DNA of 64,000 nt from Sabethes cyaneus (GCF_943734655.1 NC_071355.1:21898268-21962267), one strand, 5' to 3'; positions 1-14,195 are shown, numbered from the stretch's first letter. Numbers and translations are program-made. Notes: generated by a model not told the origin, from the sequence alone.

Positions 1-639
1 GAAAACTATTTAAACTTCTCATTCGGTAGTTTTACTCCATGATACTATGAAACACATATGATTTCATTAATTTGCTCTATACTATTCCCTCTGTTTATTG
101 GAAAGTCTACTGTTTTTAATGTCTAACCTCATTATAAAGTTCAAGTCAACAAACATGAGGTTAAGTTTATACATTCTCTTTTAAATTTGGACCACTCACA
201 CAACTTATAACGATCTAAATACAAGATAATTACAGCCACTTTTACTTATTTGTACCTCCCTCTCCCCTTTTTAGCGACCACCCGCTTTTGTCAACCCCCT
301 GTGCTGATTTCCTTATGTCAAGAAACATGTACGCCAAGTTTAATCAAGAAAAGTCAAGGCCTTCCAGAGTTATGGCGCAACTCGTTTACTTTTATATACT
401 TAAATCTGTTAAAACCCCACATATTCAAAGTTGATTTATTTAAGATAGACAAAAACCCACTCCTCAACTTTTTGATATTATGCACAGAAAATCACGATCT
501 TTCAAACGCAATCAACCGATTTTAATTCTGCTTGAATCTTTCTAAGATACTAACATTTGAAAACGGTCTCTTTTTATCACAAAATTTAATATAAGTGTAG
601 CAGTAAAGTAGATAGCCAATTTCTTTTTACCTTTGTTAT
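1..639. other. AT-rich intergenic DNA, no gene seen
   Basis: I see no coding region, RNA gene or clear repeat structure here. A 91-codon open frame at 250-525 has no recognisable domain and ordinary AT-rich composition, so I do not call it a gene. Confidence 0.6.
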
Positions 640-2470
<1,831 letters not shown>

Positions 2471-3020
2471 ACCGTATAACAAAGGTTCCTTTCACCACTA
2501 GGTGGATTAAATCGGGTTTTTCACCAAAAGTTGCGTCTTGCTGAGCCTCAAAAGTCATCTGAAGAAGTTTTTTGCGAGAAATGCAAAATTTTTTATTTTG
2601 CAGTTATGGTTTTAGTGCAGTTTTAGTTATGGAGAAAAATCGCAAAATAGTAGGGTCACCCTAACTTGACTCAGGAAAATCGCCCTAATATGGAAACGGT
2701 TCGAGATAGAGGGATTTTGTCTTCTGCAATATTACTCAAAATACTTCAAGCTATAAAATTGCTGAACTAAATATCGCTCTATCTTGTTTCGTTTTGAAGA
2801 TAATTTCTGGATTTTGGTTAATTTAAGGGTCACCCTAAAATAGCTCAGGCCAAAAAAAGCGGTATCCTAAATTAAGATTTTGTTGCTAACACGTAAATAG
2901 TCTAAAATCAACGACTATTGAGTAAACAATTTATTCCGCCTAATTTGGCTTTCTGGACCTTAGTGCATTGTCAATCCTGACTAAGCGGACAGCAATGTAC
3001 CGTGCCACCACCAAATTTAA
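2471..3020. other. Intergenic, no gene seen
   Basis: AT-rich sequence without a coding frame. The only structure I noticed is the near-palindrome AGGGTCACCCT, present twice (about 2651 and 2827) in similar surroundings, which suggests a small local duplication. Confidence 0.5.
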
Positions 3021-3024
3021 TATG

Positions 3025-3395
3025 AAGCAAAATAAACCTCTGTTTAAGTCCAAATTCAATTCTAATTTCATGCTCAATTTAGACACTGATTTCTAGTTCA
3101 AATTTAAGTCTAGTTTCAAGTAAAAATTAAAATACAATTTCAAGTGCAATTTGAATCCAACTTATATCAAATTTCGGTTCCTACTTAAAGTTTAATTTCA
3201 AGTCTCAAGGTTCCTACTTAAAGTTCAAGTCAAGTCTAGTTAAAGTTCGTGCCAAGTCTAATTTCAAGTCAAATTTCTACTTTGATTTTAAATTCAACTT
3301 CAAGCAGAATTTCAGATTCGATTTCATGTGCAGTATTAAATCTTTCCAAGTTCAACTTCAAGTCCGATTTCAAGACCAGTGTTAGCTTCCTTTAC
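3025..3395. repeat. Degenerate ~12-bp tandem array (AATTTCAAGTCC-like), locus 1
   Basis: A run of imperfect units around AATTTCAAGTCC with many substitutions and small indels. Related arrays occur at 9645-9845, 13950-14195 and, inverted, at 50520-50640. Locus 1 and locus 3 share a longer stretch with the words CAATTCTAATTTCATGC, so they descend from one array rather than arising independently. The open frame starting at 3249 begins in this array and is not a gene start. Confidence 0.7.
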
Positions 3396-3399
3396 TATC

Positions 3400-5583
3400 T
3401 ACGGAAAAATGATTGTACAACACTTTTATGGCGCAGTGGTTGTGATTGGGACGAGTCAGTCGGCGAAGATTGCAGTGAAAAGTGGTACCAGTGGATTAGC
3501 TGGCTTCCTCGCTTTCATTTTGAAGGAAGCTCACCGGCAGATTATCAGTCCTAGCAATTACACGTTTCCGTAGATGCAAGCCAAAAGGCATACGGTGCTG
3601 TCGCTTATTTCCGGATTACAACCGATTCGGGTCCGTTGTGCTTCCTTGTGATGGCGCGCTCTAAAGTGGTACCTCTGAAGCAGCTTTCTATTCCGCGTCT
3701 GGAGCTCCAGGCTGCTGTACTGGGATCTAGACTTTTGAACTCCATAATCGACAGCCACTCAGCTGAATTGAATCAGCGGTTTATTTGGACAGATTCAAGA
3801 ACCGTGCTTTCCTGGATCCAATCGGATCAACGGCGCTACAAGCAATTTGTTGCTTTCAGAATAGGGGAAATTCTCAGTCTCACGAGACTCAATGAATGAC
3901 GTTGGATTTCTACAAAAGACAGTATTGCTGACGATTTAACTAAATGGGACCGTGGACACAAGATACAGACTCGGGTGGTGCTTGGTTCCTAGGTCCACGT
4001 TTCCTGTATCTACCAGACGGTTTATGGCCGAAGAAAACACGAATTTCACCAAATGTGCCGGAGGAGAACTGCGCTCGCCTTTTTCACCATGATATTTTGC
4101 TCACGAAACCTGTGATCGATCTATTACGGTTTTCGCGTTGGAAAATTCTCGTAAAAACAGTCGCTTGTCTTTATAGATTTATCGCAAACTGCAGACTTAA
4201 GCGACAGCAAAAGGCCATCAAAGTGTTAGCAACAACTAATGCACTCAAGAAATTTGTGAAAAGAAAGTTAGCGGCAGAAGTTATCCATCTACAATGCGAA
4301 GAATATCAAAAGGCGGGAGCGTTTCTACAATTTGTGTTCATTCTTGGATAAACAGAGCGTCCTTCGTATGGAAGGGAGAACTGCGCGTGGAACGTTTCTT
4401 CCTTTTGAGCTACGCTTTCCGATCATCCTTCCTAAAGGACATCCGGTTACCGTTAAATTGTTAGAATATTACCATTATCAAGTTGGGCACAGTAACCAAG
4501 AAACGGCTGTAAATAAAATATAACAACAGTTTCGAATTCCAAATCTTCGAGCAGAGTTGAAACGTACGGCAAAAAGTCTTGTATACACTGTAAGGTAAAC
4601 AAATGTCAACCAGATCATCCAAAGATGGCTCCACTTCCGATTTCGCGAATTATTCCCGGATTACCACCTTTAAGTTTTACCGGGATTGATAATTGTGGGC
4701 CTTTAATGGTCTCTGTCGGGCGAAGATCGGAGAAAAGATGGATATGTTTATTCACATGCTTGACGACGAGAGCCATTCATTTCGAAGTAGCCCATGCTGT
4801 TACGACTCAGTCGTGCATGGTGGCGATTCGGCGGTTCATCTGTAATAGAGATAATGGGACGAACTTCCAAGGTGCCAGCAAACAAATTTTGAACCAATCG
4901 AGATTGACTGTGAAGACACCTTTACAAATGCAAGAACCTGATGGAACTTTAACCCATCTTCCGCGCCGCACATGGGCGGAGTGTGGGAACGTCTGGTTCG
5001 CTCTGTTAGGGCGGCTTTGGAGACGCTTAACGACGAATGACGGATGAAATTTTACTAACAATCTTGGCAGAAGCAACTGATTTCATCAATTCTAGGCCAC
5101 TGACATATGTTGGTTTGGAACAAGATGCGAAAAAAGCGCTGACACCGGATCATTTTGCTCGCGGTGTTTACGTGAATCCGATTGTAGAGTCAACAAATGC
5201 AGCACAAGTGCTCCGGGATAGCTATAAGCGTTCGCAGTTTCTGGCTAATCGTTTGTGGCAACGGTGGATGGAGGAATATTTGCCTACCATAAACCAACGT
5301 GCGAAATGGCATCACGAGACACTCCCTATCATCAAAGGTGATCGGGTGTACATCGCGGATGAAAGTGTACGAAAGCACTGGGTCAGAGGCGTCTTCTGTG
5401 GGGCGGATGGCCGGATCAGACAGGCGCTAGTTAAAACATCGAAAGGAGAATTCAAACATCCAGTGGTTAAGCTTGCGGTGCTCGAGGTCCAGGATTGTAA
5501 ATCTCGTTCAGTATTGAATTCCTCACCAGAGTTACGGGGAGGGACTGTGTACGCACCGCCTGCGACCATGCCGTACCCTTGAG
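3400..5583 (+). pseudogene. BEL/Pao-type retrotransposon pol remnant (RNase H + integrase)
   Basis: The 3' part of a BEL/Pao pol gene is split over all three plus frames. In order: an end-of-RT block with DWDESVG and WYQWISWLPRFH (about 3440-3520); RNase H with VDASQKAYGAVAYFR (about 3570-3615), PRLELQAAVLGSRL and WTDSRTVLSWI (to about 3895); then a tether region; an integrase zinc-binding remnant with GHSNQETAVNKI (about 4480-4520); an integrase core with FTGIDNCGPLMV (about 4675) and NGTNFQGAS (about 4853); and a C-terminal domain with DRVYIAD and GEFKHPVVKLAVLE (about 5340-5490), ending at 5581. Stops and frameshifts occur near 3898, 4350, 4520, 4590 and 5037. The gag, protease and most of RT are missing, and no LTR was recognised. 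It is a dead fragment; its left edge abuts the 12-bp array. Confidence 0.85.
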
Positions 5584-6364
5584 CAAATAACATGCGTTAC
5601 TATGCGAGTGGGACCTGGCCAAAATGATAGCAGACTTAATCTACCATCGGTGAAGGGAATAAAGAAAAAAAACATAAACAAAAAGAAGAGTACATCGAAA
5701 GACTGTAAAACGTGTGCGCTAAAAGTTCAATTGATTAAATAATATATGATTTATAAGTGCTAAATTCTGATTCGTACTGCTATTGCTTAAACTTACTTAG
5801 AAGGAAAGGTAGGCGAAATGGACTTTCTGGTAAATTGAAATTCATAAAGATAGGTATTTTATTGACATAGAAGTAAAAGCAGCAGGACAGTGACCTGAAA
5901 AATAAAAGTTTGAGGAAAAGCGAAGAAACTAAATGTAGGTAAAAAACTAGATTATATTGTAAATCTCTAATTTCAATAAATTTACAGTTTCAAGTTGCGA
6001 TAAATAAAAGTACATTTTGCCGCTCTGAAAATAGTTTGAACGAATCCCGAACAACCAACTTTATATCAATTTATATTGATTTTCAGTTTCAAGTTAAATT
6101 TTATGTTAAGTGATGATGGAAAATTCCGAAATAAAGCTGTAAAATTTTCAATTTTTAATCTTTTGATGATTAAATTTTTCATAATATTCTTTGTTGTTCC
6201 TGAGTTTTGACCGAAAACTTCGGTTTTCCTGAATATTTTCCTAATTCAAAAATTAATATCTCATGATCCAAACAGCATAGAGCAAACAGTTTTTTTTATG
6301 AAAATGTAAGTAAATTTTCTTAGCGTATTTCCAGAGTAATTACCGATCTAGAGGCAGTCCATCT
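5584..6364. other. Intergenic, no gene seen
   Basis: AT-rich sequence downstream of the BEL/Pao remnant. No LTR, coding frame or RNA gene was recognised. Confidence 0.5.
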
Positions 6365-6520
6365 TCTGTTGGTCTCCACAAAAAAGCAGGAAAGAGAAAT
6401 GAAACAGAAAGAGAAGCAACGGGAAAGATCACAAAGATATATATGTCAAAAACTAGACAAACGGGATAGAACAAAAGGAAAATGTGAAAGAGAAAAACTT
6501 GTAAAAAAAGAAACAAAAAC
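6365..6520. repeat. Short purine-rich block
   Basis: A/G-rich plus strand with words such as AAAGAGAAATGAAACAG. It resembles the larger purine-rich block at 7830-8970 in composition and vocabulary. The Lys/Arg/Glu-rich 80-codon frame through it is a composition artefact. Confidence 0.5.
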
Positions 6521-7829
6521 TACAAGGTATACAGCCCCAAGGGTTGTACGAAAGGGTAGGCCTATGTTAACATTATATTGTATTGTATTGATAACATGTT
6601 TTACTCGATGAAGTCTTTATGTCAGATCATTAGAGCAAGGACTAATGCAGACTGCATTTCTGGCATATGCTTGTACATAAGTATCGCCTCCAGTTTGGTT
6701 CACTAAAGAGTGAGCAGATGCGCTACGGAAACTCGTGAGGTTCAGATCTTCGTTCGTTTCTAGTTGGTGAGTGAATTAGCCAAAATGCTGTCCCGGAAGG
6801 CACATAATTATCACGACATTCGAGAGCCTAGTAAATGTTTCAAGATAATTGTGAATATCATTCATCAATCAGCCTGCAACATCAAGTAATAATTGAAGAT
6901 AAAATTGCATTTTCTTTTAGCTGAAAATATCTCTTCGATGTATCAGTAACAGTAAAAAATGTTTTAGGGAATTTTACAGTGTTGTAGCCTAGTAGTTTGA
7001 AGGGAACGCCAAAAAAGCAGCATATATTTAGCATTTCAGTGGTTTTAGCGGTACGATAAACGAATCATTTTTATAAGAAAGTTGGTTTGCAATTATAAAC
7101 GCGAAGCGCAGATTACGAAATTTTTTATTTGACCTTAATTTAATTTGTTGGTAACCCTTAAAAGGGCCATTGGTTACAAATAACAACAAACCCAAAGCAA
7201 GCTCAATGCAAATATGAAGTGCCAGTCGGATGTCTTTCCCTTTTGGCATGAATGGAAAACCAGAGGGATGGGGTGGGTATCAAACTACATACATTGTCCT
7301 TGGTTTTAGTCCTCTTTTGGTTCTGGTACCTACCTACTGGTTGATTCATCTTAAAACAACTGAAACTAATCAGAAAGTATTTAAATACTGCCTATTAGTT
7401 ATTTTCGATATGAAGGCTTCTTCAGAATTGTCGCCATCCATGGATGTTTAGTCCGCCAAATTTTACATCCCTGGTGGCAACAGGCACTTAGGTTATTGGC
7501 ATCGACTCATTGTAGTCTTCGCCGAAAAGCTTTTACTGCAGTCGGCTCCCGCTTGTCATTCTTACTTACCGCTATCGTTTCATGTTAACGAAATTTGACC
7601 TTGTTTTCACATACGTTTTCACTATTAAGCGTATGAAAGATTATTATAAGTATATTGCTATAAAATTGCTGGACATTCTATCTTTCCAATGACATATTAA
7701 CAGTTATGTTTCATTCAGTAGTATAGAAGTTATAAGCATTTGAAATCTTTCATTCAAACGTTACACTTCTCTTTTCGTTTTCACAAAGTGCTACCCAGCC
7801 CCAGTATAGTAAACAAAGACGTAGTCCTA
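6521..7829. other. Intergenic, no gene seen
   Basis: Mixed-composition DNA. A 73-codon plus frame at 7230-7451 and a 73-codon minus frame at 7028-7249 overlap slightly head to head, but neither shows a domain, splice context or codon bias that would support a gene. Confidence 0.45.
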
Positions 7830-8970
7830 CGTCAAAAAGTAAAGACGTGACAGAATGGGAGAAAAGTAAGTGGGAGAAAAAAGAGGCAAAAAGAGGAGAC
7901 CGGAAGAGTAAAAGGAAAGAAAAGAAGAAAAACGAGAGAAAAGAAAAACAAAGAAACGACACAGGAAACGAGAAAATAAATAAAAACGAAAAGCAGGCTT
8001 CATCAGTGTTTGTTTTCGAACTAACATCAGTGCTTTCGAAACAGACACTGATAAATATAACAAAGAAAACGGAAGACAAAAGGGAACGGAAAAGAAACAG
8101 AGAACATGACAACAAGGGAGGACATAATGACAAAAGGAACGGAACAGATGACATCGAAAAAATGAAAAAAGGGAAAAAAAAGATAAAACAAGACTGATAA
8201 TGACAAAAAAGGAAACGAAAAAGAGAAAAAACGAGGGCAACAACGGCACAGAAAAAGAAGAGAAAGAGTAAACAGCGGACACAAAAGGAAAAACGAGAGA
8301 CAAAGGAGGAAAGACGGTAACGAAAAAGCAAAAAAACACTAGGTAGGAACAAATGAGGTAGGAAAAAAAGGAGAAAAAAGAGGGAAAACGAAACAGAAAA
8401 CAAGTGAAACCAAAACCGGAATAGTAAGAGTGAAGAAGAAACCTATAGAGAAAACGAGGAAAACGGGAAAGAGATCAAATGGGATACAAAAAGAGAAAGA
8501 TGGAACAAAAAACAAAAAAAAACAGTAATTTTCCAAAAAATCGAACGGAAGAAAAAGGGGGGAAAACATGAGAATATAAAGGAAAACCGGAGAGCAAAGG
8601 GAAAAAGGGAGCCAGAAACAGAATAAAAATGACAGAAAAAAAATGAAAACAGGAGAACTAGAACAGGAAAAATGGAACAGATGCAGACTAAAACCGGAAA
8701 AGTAAGAAGATGAAAAGAGTTAGAATAAGAAAAATACTGGAAACGGAAAGAAAAGAGACGGAAAAGCAAAAAATCAGTCAAAAATTAGAGCAAAAACAGC
8801 ATTGAAAATGAGAAAAAATGGAACACAAAGCGAATAAAAACGGAACAATGAAACCGGAAATACGGGACAGCAAAAGAATAAACGATGAAAAAACAGGAAG
8901 AAAAGTGGCAGCAACAACCAACAAAAAAATCAGACAATTATCATCAAATTTCAAAGCCAATAAATCCAAA
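7830..8970. repeat. 1.1-kb purine-rich strand-asymmetric repeat, copy 1
   Basis: The plus strand is overwhelmingly A and G for over 1 kb, with recurrent GGAAAA, GAGAAAA and AACGGAA words. The reverse complement relates to 48480-49735: for example GTGACAGAATGGGAG near 7850 has a partner near 49645-49660. Around 7995-8055 it contains the word CTTCATCAGTG with an imperfect inverted partner. Long minus frames rich in Phe, Ser and Leu are artefacts of poly-pyrimidine reading. Confidence 0.8.
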
Positions 8971-8975
8971 TCTAA

Positions 8976-9642
8976 TTAACCCTCTAACGGGCAACATCGT
9001 AAAAACGATGCGATCGAGCAAATGACTACTTTATCACGAAAGTACAATCAAAAGAAGCTCGAGTGTTGATTTTTATAGGAAAATATTTATCCGGAGGACC
9101 ACTAGGTATGAAATAGTCCAATTTCTCTTTTTAATTTTTCATGCCTAACGCTCTACCCCAGCGTTTCCCAAATAGGGGTTCGCGAACCCGCGGGGGTACG
9201 CCAAAAATTTAGTTTGCTGCAAAATAGTATAGGGAATTCCGCCAGGGGGTTCGCGAACCAAAATAGGTTGGGAACCGCTGCTCTACCCAAATATTTTTGC
9301 AGTTGAAATATATCACAAAATTGAAAAAAAAAACATGTAAATTACCCATAGGAAAAGATGGAAATCAAACATTTTGTTCTAGATGTCCTTTTTCTTCAAA
9401 CGTAAAAAATGGAATATTCGCACAATAATTTTTTTCGGAATTTTTCGGAATTCTTGTTTTTGAAAGATGATAACTTTTGAACGCATGGTCAGAATGTTGT
9501 GATATTAGTATCAACATGACAGGAAATCTTTTCTAAACATATTTCTCATATTGTCAATTCAAGACAAATTTCGTATGTGGCTCTGGAGCTCCAAAAGCGA
9601 AGCCCGTTTTAGAAGGGACGGTCTTACCCGTTAGAGGGTTAA
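8976..9642. mobile_element. piggyBac-like non-autonomous element (TTAA target), copy 1
   Basis: The element is bounded by TTAA on both sides and has inverted termini CCCTCTAACGGG...CCCGTTAGAGGG. TTAA targets and CCC-starting termini are the hallmark of the piggyBac superfamily. It has no transposase. The right half (9300-9642) is closely related to 43255-43600, the right half of the second copy. A 122-bp hAT-like element is nested inside. Confidence 0.85.
9159..9280. mobile_element. hAT-like MITE nested in the piggyBac-like element
   Basis: The 122-bp insert has termini CAGCGTTTCCCAA and TTGGGAACCGCTG and an inner inverted GGTTCGCGAACC-like pair. It is flanked by an 8-bp duplication CTCTACCC (9151-9158 and 9281-9288). 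The sister TTAA element has the unoccupied site (about 43232-43245), which confirms the insertion. An 8-bp duplication with CAG...CTG ends fits the hAT superfamily. No coding capacity. Confidence 0.9.
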
Positions 9643-9644
9643 AC

Positions 9645-9845
9645 TCCAGTTTTATTTAAAAATTTTAGATTCTGTTTTAAATCCGATTTCATGTCCAATT
9701 CAAAGTAAAACTTCCAGTTACTCCAAATTAAAGTCTAATTTCAGCTCCAATTCTAATTCCTATTTGAAGTTAAGTTTCAAGTCCAAATTAGTACAAATTC
9801 AAGTCTAATTTGAAGTCCTATTTCAAGTCCGATTTTTTCGGTATC
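9645..9845. repeat. Degenerate ~12-bp tandem array, locus 2
   Basis: Imperfect AATTTCAAGTCC-like units immediately to the right of the TTAA element, with words such as TTTCAAGTCCAAATT and AATTTGAAGTCCTATTTC. Confidence 0.65.
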
Positions 9846-10465
9846 TGTGTCAAGTTCGGTCCGATTTTTGTGATAAGTGAAACAATAGATTCGTCATCCT
9901 ACGATTATTCGATTTACCAGGTCAATTTCTTCTTCTACAAGGTCTAGGTCTACAAAGAATTTTTTCAGTACGGACATGAAAAAGTTTTTGTTAGAAAATT
10001 TTTTTCCTTTAATTATGCGCATTTTGCGATGTATGGAAGATTTGTTATCTATCTCTAAAAAGAAATCAACAATTTCTGAGATGGTTTATTTTAGAAAATT
10101 GATTTTTAGTTTTTAAAATGCTTTTTCTTCGGTGTAGGAATTAATTTTGATTTTTTCGGTATTTTTTTAGGAAAATTCAGAATATCTTCCAAAAGTCACC
10201 TAAAGATATTTTTTTTGCAGGTCCTAAAGTTTTCAAGTTTTATTTCTAACTCAAAGTTTCATTGAATTCTGAGAGAACGATTATTGATTTACCGGAGATA
10301 AGATGTCAGCCTTTGTTCGACAACAGATCCATGTTCGATTTACCTGATTTTTAATAGCTAATCCGCATCTCTTAGCTCTCTCTTTCTTTAGCTATGCGTA
10401 ATCCCTGCCTTCTACTTCAATCTTCTACGCCTTACAATTCAAATGAAATCAAAATTGCTACTTTT
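9846..10465. other. Intergenic, no gene seen
   Basis: AT-rich DNA without recognisable coding or repeat structure. Confidence 0.5.
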
Positions 10466-10690
10466 GACTGTTTATAGACTTCAAGGCAGCATATGATCCA
10501 GTAAATCAAATTGAGTAATATGCTTTTCCAACGAAACTGATTAGGCTGATACGTGATGCGTCCCCCTTTCACAGTTGCACGTTAAGCGTCAGAATAGTGC
10601 ATGAAATATCGGACTGTTTGTGACCTTAGATGATTTCGAGCAAGGTGACGGACTCGTGTCTTAGCTTGGCATAAGTATAGATGCGGATAT
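10466..10690 (+). pseudogene. LINE reverse transcriptase fragment (RTE/Jockey-like)
   Basis: Plus-strand reading gives FIDFKAAYDPVNQ followed by KLIRLIRDAS and a degraded VTLDDFEQGDGL-like block. These are the palm 'DFKAAYD' motif and the following region of non-LTR reverse transcriptases. Stops and at least one frameshift interrupt it. The fragment resembles 50985-51190. Confidence 0.6.
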
Positions 10691-12255
10691 CATCCGCAAA
10701 CAAGACCTTTCGCGGATTGCGAAACCAGTTTAAGTCCCGCAGACTGCAAATTCCCTAAAAACTCTTTTTTCTTTTTCCCGAGTTACCCAACTGGTCGCTT
10801 AATAGCGTATAAAACTCTGCGCCGGGCCCTTTTGTGATGTCAACAAAGTGTCAGGGAGACCTCAAACATCAGTTCTACCTGACGAGACAGGCAATTTACT
10901 TACTTTTTTTTACACAGGCAATGTCGCCCACTAACACACAGGTAGAGTCTCAAGCATAGCCGTCACGCTTATGTCCGCAAGCGGAGGCGTTTCGACGCTG
11001 CGCGGACTCCACGAACTGACGCTAAGATCGCTCTGCCAAAGGCCGGAATGTAATATTTGAAATATAACGATGATAATGACGATGACGAGAAGAAAAATGA
11101 TAGATCAAATTTGTAAATGTGCTTTGCCCTGGTTTTTTTTGTACTACTTGAGCTGTAAAATGTAGTATAGTGAAGAAGTGGAGAGTTCGTCAGCCCCGCC
11201 TAACACCGGTCCTCAACCGCGCGCCCGCTATCAAATAAACAGGATAGGAAAGGCAAATTTCGGAGCATTGGTAGTTGTCAACTTATCACTGCAAATTTAA
11301 TCTTTCATCCCACCAGCATTTATGCACTGTCCCAAGATACAAAGTAGGTTGAGCGCAGCACAACCTGGACGTTCGCGGTAGTCGACAGAAGCTTTAAAAT
11401 ATAGAGTCGTTCACGCCTTCCAACCCTCAAGATCAAAGAGCTAGTGCAGTATTTATAGCGAAAATCCGTAGCCAAACCCCAAAAAACGACCGCTAGAAAC
11501 ACTGTTATTGTGAATTAAATGTAATATAGTATAAGAATTGCCCTAATTTTCCCATCTGCTACCTACGCAGTTCACAATTTGAAGAAACTGATCTGTCGGT
11601 CACTGTTTTTCGCGATTCTACTTCTGTCCAAAGCTATCGGGCGAAGAGTAATCAGCGTGATGTTTCAAAGATGCATTATTACGGTTCGATTTCATGTGGT
11701 TTCACTGCAAATCGCTGCAAATCGTTCTCAAATGATCAGAATTCCATACATCCTCAAGGGTCCAAGACCAAGAATCCTTTACTCCTCTACTGGTGAAAAC
11801 TAGTTAAGCACAGGTCAGATCTCAGCATTTAGTGGAATTAGTGACCCAAACAGTGATGCAACATAAAGAATATTTAAAAATAAAATTAGCTTAATTGAAC
11901 GACGAACGTAGAAAAAATACTCGATGTAATAAAGTTACGATTTTACCTTCTACGATCATTAGAATAGGAAGTCGTATTTGCCTACAATGGCTTTTTTGCC
12001 ATGCAAATTATCTACGGTCAAGAAAAATGTGCTGTAATTTTCCAACCAATTTCACCGCACACAAAAACGAAACCTAAACCCAAAGCCAAGTAGTTGACGT
12101 TGACAGTTTGCGGTATCAATTATAGAGCGCTACAAAGCAGCAAACAAGCGCTACCGCTTAAAATTCAACCCGATCATTGTTCGCAAATGCGTCTCGCTCC
12201 AAGTTTGACACTTCTTTTATTGTGTCCGAAAAAGAAATAACCCGTTGGCACATCA
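10691..12255. other. Intergenic; possible LINE tail, no gene seen
   Basis: 10700-11060 is GC-richer and may be the decayed downstream part of the LINE fragment, but I could not read protein motifs. 11060-12255 holds only short open frames (60 to 74 codons) without recognisable domains. Confidence 0.4.
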
Positions 12256-12760
12256 GCTAATAGTCACTCTTCACGTTGCTCGTGGATAAGATTTACGCTG
12301 CTAGTTGCTAGGTCACAATGTTTCGGGTCGGGTCGAAGGAAAACAAAGATGCTGCTAGGCTCACGATAAAACTGCGTCATTTTTTGCCAACTTCATTGAT
12401 GCTCCTCTAGTGTAAGTTATACCCCCTCACCACCCACCTGCCAGCCAGCAAGCCAGCCAGCAGTGGCATGAAACACTCCTCTTCTCTGATGCGGCTGAGC
12501 AGCTGATGATCTAACAGATAATACGAGAGCATCAGCAAACCGTTAACAAGTGCACAAGGTGCATCAAATTACTGTCAGCAGTAGCAGTAGTAATAGAGAG
12601 ATGCAGCGGCCAGCAGCGGCGAATGGAAATGAAACATTAAGCCTGGGGTGTTTGCATTGCCAATTCCCGCACGTCCTTTAATTTGCTGCTTGTAAACGCA
12701 CCCGAGCAAAGCAAATCCAACCGAAAGTTTTTGAATAATGAGTTTTTTTTTGTGTGTTCG
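12256..12760. other. Complex, GC-richer non-coding stretch; possible regulatory DNA
   Basis: This block differs from its AT-rich neighbours. It has CAGCCAGCAAGCCAGCCAGC near 12440, many CAG/GCA triplet words, and few transposon-like features or inverted repeats. No coding frame holds. Such composition is common in unique regulatory or intronic DNA of insects, but nothing here identifies a target gene. Confidence 0.3.
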
Positions 12761-13945
12761 TGGTTGATCGATTCAATGGAGTTAAACGATTGACCGGCCA
12801 CCAGCTAATGAAAATGCCTGGGGTGATAATGATCCGGTCGTGATAAAATGTTCGCTCGGTTGTTTGTTTGGATGCAAAAGATGAAAATTAAGCGCTTGTG
12901 TGATCGCTTTCGTTAGAAACCATCTCATTAAAAGAAAAATATTGATTTTTATAGAATGAATATCGTATGAAGTTAAACGATAGACGGTGAGTAGATTTTG
13001 TTAGTACAATGTGTTTAAAAAAATCAAGTACCTATGTATAGTGCGAAGAGGCAGTGCTTACGCACGTTCATTAACCGCAGCAAGCGACTTATATGTGTGA
13101 CCACAAAGCCACGTAATAATAGAAATGTCGGCTCAACTGCGCACTGCCATACAACACGTCGCTGTATTTCAAGGTATTAACACGATACGATTTCGACTAA
13201 ATGTTCCAAAGGGGTATTAACCGAAGGCACCATTTGACTGCGAAATAGTTGGGATACATAAAATTAGAAATTTAAAAATACAAAAAACAAACCTTATTGA
13301 CCAATCCTCAGGACCAATCTATACACTCAGATCTATATTATATGATAACAAAAAAGATCTCTTCAAACGAAAAAAACCCAATAAAAAATCAGCAGGCTGC
13401 GACAAAGAAATCGTGCCTTAGAGATTAAAATCAACAACCCTTGTTTGCTGTTTTACTGCAATGCAATACCTTTAGTGTTGTTGTTTTGTTTTGTTGTGCT
13501 AAAACTACATAAATTTCTCTGAAGTTGTGCTTGCATAAAAGATATACCTAAAGCAAAAGAAATTAAAGCTCGATCGTAAGTAACCTTCTTCAAGACTCTC
13601 GTTTGAAACGAAGTCTTACCACTTGAAACCAACCAACTCCTGTGCCCCACCTAACCTCACACTTTCCAAATTTCTTCAATTTTATTTTAAATTACACACT
13701 CAAACGCACTGGTCGATTGCCAACCTAATCGAAGGACAAACATTTTATCGTTCATTGGTTATCTATTACGCACGTTTTTTCCCCGAATGTCCAACGCATA
13801 AGTCATTGTGAGTAATGATAAAGTTGTCAGTTGAAAAATATTGTCGAAGTAATTTATCCGTTAGCGCTGGCGTGCCCAGACTAGGGCACACAGTAAATTT
13901 TTTAAGTCAGAAAATTGGCTGTTATTTTTGAGATAAAAGAATTAA
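12761..13945. other. Intergenic, no gene seen
   Basis: Mixed AT-rich DNA with short open frames at 13453-13650 (minus) and 13623-13811 (plus) that show no domains. Confidence 0.5.
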
Positions 13946-13949
13946 TTAC

Positions 13950-14195
13950 GCAAGGATAGTTCCAGTTTAAAATCCATTTCCAAGATCAGTTATAAATTAA
14001 ATTTTATGCTTGGTTTCAAGCCTAATTTAACCTCAATTTCAAGTTCAAATTCAATTCTAATTTCATGCCCAATTTCAACACCAATTTCAAGGCCAATTTC
14101 AAATCTACTTTCAAGGTCAATTCAAAATACAATGTAAATCCAATTTATGTTCTATTTTAATTCCTAGTCAGATCCTATTTCAAATCAATTTTCGA
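13950..14195. repeat. Degenerate ~12-bp tandem array, locus 3
   Basis: The clearest 12-bp periodicity of the four loci: around 14070-14125 units such as CCAATTTCAAGG and CCAATTTCAAAT follow one another. It shares a longer segment with locus 1 (3025-3395). Confidence 0.75.

Noticed and set aside
7750..8403. 217-codon Phe/Ser/Leu-rich minus frame that could suggest a membrane protein
   Set aside because: It follows from the poly-pyrimidine strand; several overlapping frames look the same and the inverted sister block gives the same kind of frames.
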